Notes under the pieces: generated by a model
Databases searched by the model: none
The model's input: only the letters and a program-made list of their open reading frames with translations
What the model was told of the DNA's origin: nothing
Shown: positions 51,624 through 60,309 of the stretch, one piece after another
Numbering within the stretch: position 1 is the stretch's first letter
Layout: the number at the start of each line of letters is the position of its first letter
Source of the DNA: Bacillota bacterium
GTDB taxonomy: Bacteria; Bacillota; Clostridia; Christensenellales; SZUA-584
Length of the DNA stretch: 64,000 bases
Direction: 5' to 3'
NCBI GenBank assembly: GCA_023410475.1
Contig: JAEYPS010000028.1
Span: 193,880-257,879 of the forward strand
Position numbers and translations under genes: made by a program

Positions 51624-52484
51624 ATGAAGTTCATTATCGTAACAGGGCTTTCGGGCGCGGGCAGGTCGCAGGCGTTAAAGCGGCTTGAGGATCTCGGTTT
51701 TTTCTGCGTGGACAACCTTCCGCCCAAGCTCATACCCGATTTTGCCGGGATGTGCCTTGAAAACGACCAGATAATAAAGGCCGCGACCGCCGTGGACATG
51801 CGAATGGGCGATATGTTCGAGGACATATTCGAGACCATAAAAGCCTTAAAGGAAATGAGAGATATCGAGCTGAGCATACTGTATCTCGACGCCAGCGACG
51901 AGGCGCTCGTAAAAAGGTTTAAGGAAACGAGGCGCCGGCATCCGTTGTCGCAGGACGGGCTTGTTACGACAGGTATAACGCTTGAGCGGGGAAAGCTGAG
52001 AAGCATAAAGGACCTCGCTAACAATACGATAGATACGTCTACATATTCGGTAAAAAAGCTCGGCGAGGTTATGGACAAGCTGTTCAGCGACCCTGCGGAG
52101 AGCGGAGTGCTTATAACGGTGACCACGTTCGGATACAAGAAGGGTATCCCAATAGATGCCGATCTCGTATTTGATATGAGGTTTATACCGAACCCCTTTT
52201 ATCATGATGAGCTGCGGGGCCAAACGGGAAAAGACAAGGACGTAAGGGACTACGTTTTATCGTTCCCGAGGACAAGGCTGTTTATAGAAAAGGTAAGCGA
52301 GCTCGTGAACTACATCGCGCCTTACTATCTCGAGCAGGACAAAAAGCAGCTCGTTATAGCGATAGGCTGTACGGGCGGCGTGCACAGAAGCGTCGTTGTG
52401 GCCGAGGAGCTCTACAGCATATTCAAACAGCAGGGGCATAATGTTATCATAGAGCACCGCGACATAGAGAAGGAGCTCAGATGA
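51624..52484 (+). CDS. rapZ: RNase adapter/nucleotide-binding protein RapZ (YvcJ)
   Basis: A 286-residue ATP/GTP-binding protein. Walker A is GLSGAGRSQALK, followed by LEDLGFFCVDNLPPKLIP; the C-terminal domain contains IAIGCTGGVHRSVVVAEEL and EHRDIE, the diagnostic ending. In Escherichia coli it delivers the GlmZ RNA to RNase E; in Bacillus its role is linked to competence and cell-wall metabolism. It sits directly upstream of whiA, with the usual yvcK between them missing. Confidence 0.96.
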   Translation: MKFIIVTGLSGAGRSQALKRLEDLGFFCVDNLPPKLIPDFAGMCLENDQIIKAATAVDMRMGDMFEDIFETIKALKEMRDIELSILYLDASDEALVKRFKETRRRHPLSQDGLVTTGITLERGKLRSIKDLANNTIDTSTYSVKKLGEVMDKLFSDPAESGVLITVTTFGYKKGIPIDADLVFDMRFIPNPFYHDELRGQTGKDKDVRDYVLSFPRTRLFIEKVSELVNYIAPYYLEQDKKQLVIAIGCTGGVHRSVVVAEELYSIFKQQGHNVIIEHRDIEKELR

Positions 52485-52493
52485 GGAGGGCGC

Positions 52494-53423
52494 ATGTCGT
52501 TTTCTTCGGTTGCGAAAGGCGAGATCTGCCGTACAGAGCTTAGCGCAGAGTGCTGTGAGCTTGCGGAGCTCTCGGCGCTTATACATACGGCAGGGTCAAT
52601 AAACATATCGTCGGGCGCAATGACGCTGAGGATTGACACCGAGAACGCCGCGGTCGCAAGGCGGGCGTTTTCACTCGTCAAAAGGCTTTACGGCGTTGGC
52701 GCCAAGATGGAAAGGCATTCAAACCCGCTCAAAGGCAACCACATATACACGCTTCTTATAGACGAGGCAAGCGCGCGCATGGTCGCGCTCGATACGCGGC
52801 TGCTGGGCGACGAGGGCTTGAGCTTTGGCACCGATTCATCGTTTTTGGAGAACCGATGCTGCAAGATAGCGTTTCTCCGAGGCGCGTTCCTCGGAGGCGG
52901 GTCGATAACGAACCCCGAAAAGCGCTATCATCTTGAATTTGTGTCAAGCCAAAAGGAATTTGCGCAGGGCTTGTTGAATATAATAAATGAACTCGGAGTA
53001 TCGGCAAAGATGATCCCCCGGGGGCGCACATACGTCGTTTATCTGAAGGAAGGCGACCCAATAGTGACGCTGCTCACTATGATGGGGGCGCACTCTTCGA
53101 TTTTGAATATAGAAAACATTCGTATCATGAAGAGCGTGAGAAACACCGTCAACAGAAAGGTGAACTGCGAAACGGGCAACCTTTCAAAGACGGTGAACGC
53201 ATCTATAAGGCAGCAGGAAAGCATAGAGTATATAAAAGAGCATATGGGGTTTGACAAGCTTTCCCACTCTCTTCGCGAGGTCGCGGAGGCAAGGGTGGAA
53301 AACCCCGAAGCGACGCTTGAGGAGCTGACTGTCATTCTCAAAGCCGCTTCAAAATCAGGCGTCAACCACAAGCTTAGGAAGCTTAACAGTATCGCAGAGC
53401 AACTTAAAACTACAAGGGGGTAG
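52494..53423 (+). CDS. whiA: DNA-binding protein WhiA
   Basis: A 309-residue protein with a LAGLIDADG-like N-terminal domain (RCCKIAFLRGAFLGGGSI, about residues 120-138) and a C-terminal helix-turn-helix (HSLREVAEARVENPEATLEE). It regulates cell division and chromosome segregation in Firmicutes and sporulation in actinobacteria. GAGGAGGG precedes the ATG. It lies between rapZ and the Crh-like gene. Confidence 0.96.
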   Translation: MSFSSVAKGEICRTELSAECCELAELSALIHTAGSINISSGAMTLRIDTENAAVARRAFSLVKRLYGVGAKMERHSNPLKGNHIYTLLIDEASARMVALDTRLLGDEGLSFGTDSSFLENRCCKIAFLRGAFLGGGSITNPEKRYHLEFVSSQKEFAQGLLNIINELGVSAKMIPRGRTYVVYLKEGDPIVTLLTMMGAHSSILNIENIRIMKSVRNTVNRKVNCETGNLSKTVNASIRQQESIEYIKEHMGFDKLSHSLREVAEARVENPEATLEELTVILKAASKSGVNHKLRKLNSIAEQLKTTRG

Positions 53424-53428
53424 TATCA

Positions 53429-53686
53429 ATGCAGGCAAAAGAACTGGTCATCATGAGCGCAGACGGGCTTCGGGCATCAAAAGCAGCCATGTTCGTTCAG
53501 GTCGCGGGCAGGTTTTCATCGCTGATCTTTGTGGAAAAGGGCAATAAGAAGATCAACGCAAAGAGCATCATGGGTGTGCTTTCTCTGGGAGTCAAGCAGG
53601 GAGAGAAGATATTTATATTCGCGAACGGTAAGGACGAGGATGAAGCGATAGCGGCTTTGGAGAAACTTGTTAGCACCGAGATGTAG
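53429..53686 (+). CDS. crh: Crh-like HPr paralogue lacking the active-site histidine
   Basis: An 85-residue HPr-fold protein. The His15 loop, normally GLHARPA, reads GLRASKAA, so phosphotransfer from enzyme I is not possible. The regulatory serine region KSIMGVLSLGV (Ser46) is intact. This is the state of Crh, which serves as CcpA cofactor after phosphorylation by HPr kinase and does not carry sugar transport. It lies five bases after whiA, the place crh has in Bacillus subtilis. AAGGGGG precedes the ATG. Confidence 0.88.
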   Translation: MQAKELVIMSADGLRASKAAMFVQVAGRFSSLIFVEKGNKKINAKSIMGVLSLGVKQGEKIFIFANGKDEDEAIAALEKLVSTEM

Positions 53687-53736
53687 GTCTGCTTCTCTTG
53701 GGCAGTTTTTTCCTTCTGGACATATAAATAGTATTA

Positions 53737-53759
53737 AAGCCGCAGGGTTCCTGCGGCTT
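53737..53759. terminator. Stem-loop between crh and the convergent GGGtGRT gene
   Basis: AAGCCGCAGG and CCTGCGGCTT form a 10-bp perfect stem with a 3-nt loop. T-runs on both sides are short, so it may act in either direction. Confidence 0.7.
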
Positions 53760-53791
53760 CACTTTCCTTGGTTTTAATATATAAAGGTTAT

Positions 53792-54787
53792 TTACAGCGC
53801 CTGCGATATAGCGACGGCCACAGCGACAGTGGCGCCTACCATCGGGTTGTTGCCCATGCCTATAAGCCCCATCATTTCGACGTGAGCCGGAACGGAGGAT
53901 GAGCCCGCGAACTGCGCGTCGCCGTGCATCCTGCCCATAGTGTCCGTCATGCCGTAGGACGCGGGGCCCGCCGCCATGTTATCGGGATGCAAAGTTCTGC
54001 CCGTGCCGCCGCCTGACGCGACCGAGAAGTATCTCTTGCCGTTCTCCATGGCCCACTTTTTGTACGTGCCCGCTACGGGGTGCTGGAACCTTGTGGGGTT
54101 CGTCGAGTTGCCCGTTATAGATACGTCTACGCTCTCGTGGCGCATTATGGCCACGCCTTCGCTTACGTCGTCTGCGCCGTAGCATTTTACCTTCGCGCGC
54201 TCTCCCTGTGAAAACGCCTTTTCCCAGACTATCTTGAGCTCGCCTGTGGCGTAGTCGTACTCCGTCTCGACATTGGTAAAGCCGTTTATGCGCGATATTA
54301 TGTACGCAGCGTCTTTGCCGAGCCCGTTAAGGATTATACGCAAAGGAGTCTTCCTTACCTTGTTTGCGGTCTTCGCTATGCCTATCGCGCCCTCGGCAGC
54401 CGCGAACGACTCATGCCCCGCGAGGAAGCAGAAGCACTGCGTTTCTTCGCGCAGCAGCATGGCGCCGAGATTGCCGTGGCCAAGGCCCACCTGACGCTGG
54501 TCGGCTACGCTGCCCGGTATGCAGAACGCCTGCAGCCCGATGCCGATGGCTTCCGCGGCCTCCGCGGCGTTTTTACAGCCCTTCTTTATAGCTATAGCCG
54601 CGCCCAGAGTATACGCCCAAACCGCGTTTTCAAACGCTATCGGCTGTACGTCCTTGACTATCTTGTCTACATCGAGGCCTTTTTCACGGCAGCAGGCCGC
54701 GACGTCCTCAAGGCCGGAAAAGCCGTATTCGCTCATGCAGGCCTCTATGCCCTTTATCCTTCTCTCATATCCTTCAAAACGTATCAT
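53792..54787 (-). CDS. GGGtGRT protein
   Basis: A 331-residue cytosolic protein named for its GGGTGRT motif (ASGGGTGRTLHPDNMAAG, about residue 262). Other conserved stretches are GLGHGNLGAMLLREETQ and MMGLIGMGNNPMVGATVAV. The family is conserved beside a NifU-like scaffold protein in many anaerobes, and here the two are 12 bp apart. Its function is unknown; a link to Fe-S or sulphur handling is inferred from the neighbour. AGGAG precedes the ATG. Confidence 0.9.
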   Translation of the reverse strand: MIRFEGYERRIKGIEACMSEYGFSGLEDVAACCREKGLDVDKIVKDVQPIAFENAVWAYTLGAAIAIKKGCKNAAEAAEAIGIGLQAFCIPGSVADQRQVGLGHGNLGAMLLREETQCFCFLAGHESFAAAEGAIGIAKTANKVRKTPLRIILNGLGKDAAYIISRINGFTNVETEYDYATGELKIVWEKAFSQGERAKVKCYGADDVSEGVAIMRHESVDVSITGNSTNPTRFQHPVAGTYKKWAMENGKRYFSVASGGGTGRTLHPDNMAAGPASYGMTDTMGRMHGDAQFAGSSSVPAHVEMMGLIGMGNNPMVGATVAVAVAISQAL

Positions 54788-54799
54788 TGATAGCTCCTC

Positions 54800-55492
54800 C
54801 TATTTCGCGCGCGGGTCTATGTGCTTGACCGCATCGTTGTACTGCCCGTATGTTCCGGTGCATTTCTCGAGAGCCTTGGCCGGGTCTTCGCCCTTGCGTA
54901 TGGCTTCCATCATCTTTCCGAGGTGGACGAACTTGTAGCCTACGACTTCGTCGTCCGCGCTGAGCCCTATGTCCATAACATAGCCTTCGGCCATTTCGAG
55001 GTATCTGACTCCCTTTTCCTTCGTGCCGTACATCGTGCCTATCTGTGATCTGAGGCCTTTGCCAAGGTCCTCAAGCCCGGCGCCAATAGGCAGGCCGCCC
55101 TCCGAGAACGCCGTCTGTGTACGCCCGTAAGCTATCTGCAAAAACAGCTCGCGCATTGCCGTGTTGATGGCGTCGCATACGAGGTCGGTGTTGAGCGCTT
55201 CAAGTATCGTCTTGCCCGAGAGTATCTCGGCCGCCATCGCCGCGCTGTGCGTCATTCCGCTGCACCCGAGCGTCTCAATGAGCGCTTCTTCTATGATGCC
55301 CTCTTTGACGTTGAGCGTAAGCTTGCATGCGCCCTGCTGAGGCGCGCACCAGCCCACTCCGTGGGTGAGTCCCGAGATATCCGATATCTGCTTGGACTTT
55401 ATCCACCTGCCTTCTTCGGGTATGGGAGCGGGGCCGTGCTTAGGGCCTTTTTTTACGCATACCATCTCTTCCACTTCTTTGGAAAACTGCAT
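54800..55492 (-). CDS. NifU/IscU-like iron-sulfur scaffold protein
   Basis: A 230-residue protein with an IscU-like domain. Candidate Fe-S cysteines lie in VGWCAPQQGAC, LGCSGMTHSAAMAAE and LVCDAIN. The N-terminal 40 or so residues and C-terminal part are particular to the branch that occurs with GGGtGRT. It is the first gene of the pair, preceded by a run of G's as ribosome-binding site. It may assemble or carry Fe-S clusters for a partner not seen here. Confidence 0.85.
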   Translation of the reverse strand: MQFSKEVEEMVCVKKGPKHGPAPIPEEGRWIKSKQISDISGLTHGVGWCAPQQGACKLTLNVKEGIIEEALIETLGCSGMTHSAAMAAEILSGKTILEALNTDLVCDAINTAMRELFLQIAYGRTQTAFSEGGLPIGAGLEDLGKGLRSQIGTMYGTKEKGVRYLEMAEGYVMDIGLSADDEVVGYKFVHLGKMMEAIRKGEDPAKALEKCTGTYGQYNDAVKHIDPRAK

Positions 55493-55615
55493 TGATAATT
55501 ACCCCCTATATGTGAATTTTTTATCATACACGTATGTTTTCATATTAAATCAGATTATATCAGCCATTAGGCAAAAAGAAAACATTTTATAACGAAATCC
55601 GAGCGCTTTTTACAA

Positions 55616-55647
55616 TAAAAAGGCCGCCGGAGCGTTATACGGCGGTC
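55616..55647 (-). terminator. Terminator of the flavodoxin-TetR operon
   Basis: On the minus strand GACCGCCG and CGGCGGCC pair (one wobble) around a 10-nt loop, followed by TTTTTATTG. It lies 25 bp past the flavodoxin stop. Confidence 0.82.
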
Positions 55648-55672
55648 GATATGATAAAATCTGATTATTAAA

Positions 55673-56200
55673 CTATTGGTTCAGTTTTTCAGTTAATGCT
55701 TTTATTACGGATTCGCTAAGACTTTCGATTTCGTCTTTGCTGACTTTGTATGCCGAGGTGTCTTTTCGAGCAGGCTTCGGCTCGGCAGGCAGCAGGTCAG
55801 CGATATGAAGATCGACAAGCGCGAAAGGCTCGTAACCTGTACGCTTCGTGAGATCGCTAATAAGCTTAGGATTCGGGCCGTCGGCCCCGCCGCTAATGGA
55901 AGCGTAAGCATAATTCTTGTGTGTTTTTTTAAGCTGCTTAAGATAGGGGCGAAGCGGTGTCGCAGCGCAACCCATCCAGACAGGGCCGACCAGCAAGACC
56001 TTATCGTATCCGTCTATACGTTCGGGCGTCTGCTGTATGCGCGGTGTGCGGCCAAGCAGCAGGTCGCCCACTATTTTGCCCATAGTCCTCTTTTTTGTTT
56101 CTGTAATGCTGATATGCTCCGCCGTAAGCTTTTGCGTGACGCTGAGGGCCAAAGCCTCGTTGTTGCCTGTCATCGAGTAAGATACCACTGCAATATTCAT
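55673..56200 (-). CDS. Flavodoxin-like protein
   Basis: A 175-residue flavodoxin-fold protein. The FMN phosphate loop is VVSYSMTGNNEALA, and the second loop SISGGADGPN binds the isoalloxazine ring. The start at 56200 has GGAGG six bases upstream; the ATG at 56212 overlaps that site. It is the last gene of a TetR-controlled operon and could carry electrons to or from the FMN reductase encoded at 56845. Confidence 0.82.
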   Translation of the reverse strand: MNIAVVSYSMTGNNEALALSVTQKLTAEHISITETKKRTMGKIVGDLLLGRTPRIQQTPERIDGYDKVLLVGPVWMGCAATPLRPYLKQLKKTHKNYAYASISGGADGPNPKLISDLTKRTGYEPFALVDLHIADLLPAEPKPARKDTSAYKVSKDEIESLSESVIKALTEKLNQ

Positions 56201-56225
56201 TAAATCCTCCATATATTTTAACCTT

Positions 56226-56819
56226 TTAAGGCTTATCGCTTTTTATGTTTTCTGTCAGGCCTTTAAGTATGAAGTCCGCCATATGGTCCATGACATCGGG
56301 AAAGTACTTAAGGCCTATCTCTTCCTTATGAGTGTCGATATTTATGAGAGCGCCGAATATGGCCATTATCATCTCGCTGTCTATATCGCTTCTCATCTTT
56401 CCCTCAGCCTGCCACTTCTTTACCACATCAATGAATATGTCGTAGACGAAGCCCGAATGCTCTATGCCGTTTTCTTCGCGGTATTTTCGCTCCAGTTTGT
56501 CAAATGCATCCCTGTCATACCATTGACGCAGTATCGGGTTTTCGCTCATCCCCCGATAATTGAAAAGCATGATCTCTTTTATAACTTTTGCAGGGTCGCC
56601 GTCAAGATTTACAGAATTAATGATTGATCTTTTAAGCTTTTCGTTTTCATCGAGAAAGATCTCCATGAAAAGGCTGTCTTTAGAGGTGTAGTAGAGATAG
56701 AATGTGCCGGCCGCCATACCGGCTATTTTTGTTATGTCGGTCACGCCTGTGTCTTTAAACCCCTTATTGCTGAACAGCTCTTTAGCACATTTGTAGATCT
56801 GCTTTCTTTTGTCTGACAT
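56226..56819 (-). CDS. TetR-family transcriptional regulator
   Basis: A 197-residue repressor. The N-terminal helix-turn-helix (VTDITKIAGMAAGTFYLYYTS) is intact; the remaining helices form the ligand and dimer domain. It lies between the two flavoprotein genes and is probably autoregulated through the perfect inverted repeat at 57632-57657. GGAGGGG precedes the ATG. The ligand is unknown. Confidence 0.93.
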   Translation of the reverse strand: MSDKRKQIYKCAKELFSNKGFKDTGVTDITKIAGMAAGTFYLYYTSKDSLFMEIFLDENEKLKRSIINSVNLDGDPAKVIKEIMLFNYRGMSENPILRQWYDRDAFDKLERKYREENGIEHSGFVYDIFIDVVKKWQAEGKMRSDIDSEMIMAIFGALINIDTHKEEIGLKYFPDVMDHMADFILKGLTENIKSDKP

Positions 56820-56844
56820 AAGCCCCTCCTTCAGTTGTTTGCGT

Positions 56845-57612
56845 TCAGACTTGTTTTATTATAATACGACCCATAAAATCAAACAGCAGCCCCGCAAGCT
56901 TTTTTATGGGCCCTAGCGCCGTATCGTAAAAATAGTCTGACTCGAGCCATCCTTTTTCTTTGAAGTAATAATAATCGTGATACTTTACCTCAAAATGTTT
57001 AAGCCCCGTTCTTGTAAAACGGAACAGCATGAGCCTGAAAATCGAGGGAGAGGGAGGCGCATTTTTGTTGAGCGATGCATAAAGCCTTTCAGAGACCTTT
57101 TTTGCTTCACTTTCCAGTCTTGCTTTTTGTTTTTCGGTAATTGGCTCAAGCGTAGTGAGGCATGTTCCTCTTACTACGTTAAAGCCCAGGTTTTCTCCTG
57201 CGAACTCAAGATATTTGCGCAGCTTGTTGCCTCCCGTTATGCCCTGCGTAACTATTGCGGTGAATGTCTTGCCGAAAAATCTCGGTCGGTGGATTATATA
57301 AGACAGCCTGTCAATAAGGTTTTTCATCCGCGCCGATATCTGAAACGCGTAGTTGGGAGACGCGAATATGACGCCGTCCGACTGCTCCATCTTTTGAAGC
57401 AGCAAATCCCTGTCGCCAGTTATCGGGCAGTACTGCTCGCCTTTGTCAAAGCACAGCTTGCAGCCCCTGCAAAACTCAAGATTATAGTCTTTAAGAAAGA
57501 CGTATTCGAATTGAATATCGCCGTAGTTTTTAAGGTTTTTTTCTATTTCCTTTACTGCCCGATACGTTGCTTTCTTACGGTCGCTCCCTATAAAAGCGGC
57601 TATTTTTTTCAC
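56845..57612 (-). CDS. Flavodoxin/NADPH-dependent FMN reductase-family protein with Cys motif
   Basis: A 255-residue flavoprotein. The N-terminal flavin-binding fold has GSDRKKATYRAV, ASPNYAFQISARMKNLIDR and TQGITGGNKLRK; FCRGCKLCFDKG with a further Cys could hold a metal or disulfide. The C-terminal 70 residues form an aromatic, partly hydrophobic extension that may touch the membrane. I prefer GTG 57612 (about ten bases after AGAGG); GTG 57624 overlaps that site. It is the first gene of the operon behind the operator. Confidence 0.83.
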   Translation of the reverse strand: MKKIAAFIGSDRKKATYRAVKEIEKNLKNYGDIQFEYVFLKDYNLEFCRGCKLCFDKGEQYCPITGDRDLLLQKMEQSDGVIFASPNYAFQISARMKNLIDRLSYIIHRPRFFGKTFTAIVTQGITGGNKLRKYLEFAGENLGFNVVRGTCLTTLEPITEKQKARLESEAKKVSERLYASLNKNAPPSPSIFRLMLFRFTRTGLKHFEVKYHDYYYFKEKGWLESDYFYDTALGPIKKLAGLLFDFMGRIIIKQV

Positions 57613-57631
57613 GCTTATGTCCACCTCTTAG

Positions 57632-57657
57632 TGAATGAATAATAATTAATTCATTCA
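57632..57657. promoter_or_regulatory. TetR operator candidate
   Basis: TGAATGAAT and ATTCATTCA are exact 9-bp complements separated by 8 bp. The site covers the expected transcription start of the 57612-55673 operon, immediately after its -10 box. Confidence 0.82.
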
Positions 57658-57658
57658 T

Positions 57659-57687
57659 ATAATAGCGTCTGTTTATCAAAATGTCAA
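57659..57687 (-). promoter_or_regulatory. Promoter of the flavoprotein-TetR operon
   Basis: On the minus strand TTGACA (57687-57682), exactly 17 bp and TATTAT (57664-57659). A repressor on the adjoining operator would block RNA polymerase. Confidence 0.82.
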
Positions 57688-57837
57688 TACAGTTTTATAA
57701 TATTCTTACAAAAAGTTAAGGGACATATAAGGAATCAAGCTAATATATAAGTTTACGCAAAAACGCTGATAAATATACATACATAATTATTTTTTTTATG
57801 GCATATCGGCAAATTATCCTTTGGAGCACGGCGCGGT

Positions 57838-57870
57838 GTGACAATCTTTACAAAACGGCCTTTCTATAAT
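57838..57870 (+). promoter_or_regulatory. Candidate Spo0A-type promoter of spoIIE
   Basis: GTGACA, 21 bp and TATAAT. The wide 21-bp spacing is the known form of the Bacillus spoIIE promoter, which sigma-A uses only with phosphorylated Spo0A. No perfect TGTCGAA box was found next to it. Confidence 0.55.
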
Positions 57871-57935
57871 AGGGGTTACAACAAAATAAATACGTGTCCG
57901 GCGCACAGCGAAGGGCAAAAACGGGAGTGAACGAT

Positions 57936-60227
57936 ATGACAACAGACGCAATACCGGTAAACAGGAGCTTTGAGATTATTGCAAAGAGAATACTGGGGAT
58001 AGCGCTTATGACCGCGGCCGGTTTTTTGCTTGGAAGGGCACAGCTTATATCGACGATAAGCCCGTTCGGGCCCGCGTTTGTAGCGGCGTGCTTTTTGACG
58101 CGCCGCAGCGAGGCGCTGTTCGCGGCCGCGGGAGTATGCGCGGCTGCGCTGCTTGTGCCCGACACTCTTTATATTGTAACCGTCACTCTTCTAATATGCG
58201 GTACGCTTTTGGTATTGGGTAGGATAAAACGCTGGATGGTCGTTATGTCAACGGCGTGCGCGTTCGCGGTGGGCGCGACCGTGTTTAAAACGCAGGACCC
58301 GTACATGTTCATGACGGCTATGCTCGAGTGTATAATAGCGCTGATAATGATATACGTTCTGCAGAACGTGCTTCATATTGTAACGAGCCGCAAAAAGCGC
58401 ACCGTGTTTTCTCCCGAGGAAACTATAAGCCTTACGCTGGCGGCGCTGATAGCAGTATGCATGATAGGGCCGATTTCCTTATACGATGTCTATGCAGCCA
58501 ATATTTTAGCGATGTTTCTCGTACTGTGCGCCGCATATACGGGAGGGGCCGCGCTGGGCGCAGGAGTAGGGCTTGCGCTCGGCCTGGCTCTGTGCCTCGG
58601 CGCGTCGGCGCCTGTGATGTATATAGGTATGCTCGGGCTTTCGGGAATGGTCGGGGGAACGGTGCGCAAACTGAGGAAAATAGGCGCTGCCACCGGTTTT
58701 TTGATGATAAATCTGCTGTTTGTGATGGCATTCAGCAAGTATGAATCCTGGTATCTTGCGCTTATAGAGATAGTGTCCTCAATCGTGCTGTTCCTTGCCA
58801 TGCCTAAAAAGCTGTTCGCTTTCGCAGGCAAGTTTTTCGACCCGCAGACCAGGCGCGAGTATGAATACAAGCTGCACTCAAGCAGGTTCCGCGAGCTTAC
58901 GGTAGGCAGGCTCAAAGAGGTATCACAGGTATTCATGCAGACGGGAGAGATGTTTACACGCGAGGCCGCTGATAAGATAGAGAGGGAGGTAGACATATCG
59001 GGCGTGCTTTCGATAGTCGCCGAGACCACATGCAAGGACTGCGTATTCAGGAAGAGCTGCTGGGACAAGGATTTCCTCAGTACATACAATGTTTTCGGAA
59101 AGCTGTTTTTGCTGTATGAAAGGAGCGGCAGAATTGACAAGCAAAGCATTGATACGGCGTTTGTCAAGAAATGCTTTAACATAGACGGCGTGCTGAGCGC
59201 TGCAGAAAGCATCTTCAGCGCATATCTTCTCAACATAAAGTGGAGAAGAAAGATAGACGAGTCGAGGCTGATAACGGGAAAGCAGCTTAAAGGCGTAGCC
59301 AAGGTGGTAGCCGATATAGGGAGTGAGATGGACACCGGTTTTAAGTTCCTCGAATCTGTAGAGCAGAATATCGCCGTTTCGCTGGACGCGCTCGGAATAC
59401 ACGCCAAGGAGGTATGCGCTGAGCGTTCGGCCTCAGGAATGGCGGTAGCCGTAAGGATAAAGAACTGCGGGGGAACGGTCTGCAGGCCGGGCATAGAGAG
59501 AGTGGTAAGCGGAGTATGCGGCGTTAAGATGAAAAGGGTCAGCGAAGCGGGTTGCAGCTCGGGCAAGCTGTGCACGCTGCGCTTCGAGCAGATGAGAAAA
59601 TACGAGGCGGTCACGGGCGTAGCGGCAATGGCAAAGGGAGAGGTATCGGGTGACAGCTTTTCGTTTTTAGAGCTTAAGGACGGCAGGTTCCTAATAATGC
59701 TCTGCGACGGCATGGGCAGCGGGGAGGCGGCGAAAAGGGAGAGCGCCGCGGCGGTGTCGCTGATAGAAAACTTCTATCAGGCCGGTTTTGACGAAAGCGT
59801 TATCTTCGACACTATCAACAGGCTGCTGATACTAAAAGGAAACGAAGATATGTTTACAACCGTCGATATATGCCTCGTTGACTTAAAGTCGGGCACCGCG
59901 GATTTTACTAAGATTGGCGCTGAATGCTCGTACGTTATGAGCGGGGGCAGAACGTCCTCTATAACGCCCGGCTCGCTGCCTATAGGGATAATCGAGGAAG
60001 CCGCTCCCGTAACCACAAGAAGAGAGCTTGCGCCGGGGGATATGATCGTGATGATGAGCGACGGAGTGGCGGATATGATAAAGCGCGGAGCCGAGGACTG
60101 GCTTTCAGACATCCCTTTGGAAGACCCGCAGGAAACCGCGGACGCTATACTGCAAAAGGCGCTTATTGGAGGAGCGCCTGCCGACGATATGACGGTTACG
60201 GTCTGCCTTATCGCGCAGGCTCAATAA
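57936..60227 (+). CDS. spoIIE: Stage II sporulation protein E (PP2C phosphatase)
   Basis: A 763-residue membrane phosphatase that dephosphorylates SpoIIAA and so activates sigma-F in the forespore. The first 290 or so residues hold about ten membrane segments, then a central regulatory region with Cys-rich TTCKDCVFRKSCWDK, and a C-terminal PP2C domain with metal motifs LCDGMGSGEAAKRES, MMSDGVADM and ADDMTVTVCLI. The start at 57936 follows GGGAG; the ATG at 57894 lacks a site. It shows the organism can form spores or descends from one that did. Confidence 0.95.
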   Translation: MTTDAIPVNRSFEIIAKRILGIALMTAAGFLLGRAQLISTISPFGPAFVAACFLTRRSEALFAAAGVCAAALLVPDTLYIVTVTLLICGTLLVLGRIKRWMVVMSTACAFAVGATVFKTQDPYMFMTAMLECIIALIMIYVLQNVLHIVTSRKKRTVFSPEETISLTLAALIAVCMIGPISLYDVYAANILAMFLVLCAAYTGGAALGAGVGLALGLALCLGASAPVMYIGMLGLSGMVGGTVRKLRKIGAATGFLMINLLFVMAFSKYESWYLALIEIVSSIVLFLAMPKKLFAFAGKFFDPQTRREYEYKLHSSRFRELTVGRLKEVSQVFMQTGEMFTREAADKIEREVDISGVLSIVAETTCKDCVFRKSCWDKDFLSTYNVFGKLFLLYERSGRIDKQSIDTAFVKKCFNIDGVLSAAESIFSAYLLNIKWRRKIDESRLITGKQLKGVAKVVADIGSEMDTGFKFLESVEQNIAVSLDALGIHAKEVCAERSASGMAVAVRIKNCGGTVCRPGIERVVSGVCGVKMKRVSEAGCSSGKLCTLRFEQMRKYEAVTGVAAMAKGEVSGDSFSFLELKDGRFLIMLCDGMGSGEAAKRESAAAVSLIENFYQAGFDESVIFDTINRLLILKGNEDMFTTVDICLVDLKSGTADFTKIGAECSYVMSGGRTSSITPGSLPIGIIEEAAPVTTRRELAPGDMIVMMSDGVADMIKRGAEDWLSDIPLEDPQETADAILQKALIGGAPADDMTVTVCLIAQAQ

Positions 60228-60281
60228 AAAAGGGTATTAAGATAAACAGGCTGGTATAGAAGATCGGCGATATACTGAGAA

Positions 60282-60309
60282 TTGACAGTTTTATTTGCTG
60301 TGATATAAT
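60282..60309 (+). promoter_or_regulatory. Promoter of the MATE gene
   Basis: TTGACA, 16 bp and TATAAT. CTGTGATA (60298-60305) over the -10 box has an exact complement, TATCACAG, at 60330-60337 next to the start codon; this may be an operator pair. Confidence 0.75.

Noticed and set aside
58490..59713. 407-codon minus-strand frame opposite spoIIE
   Set aside because: It is a shadow of the spoIIE reading frame; it has no ribosome-binding site or recognisable domain.
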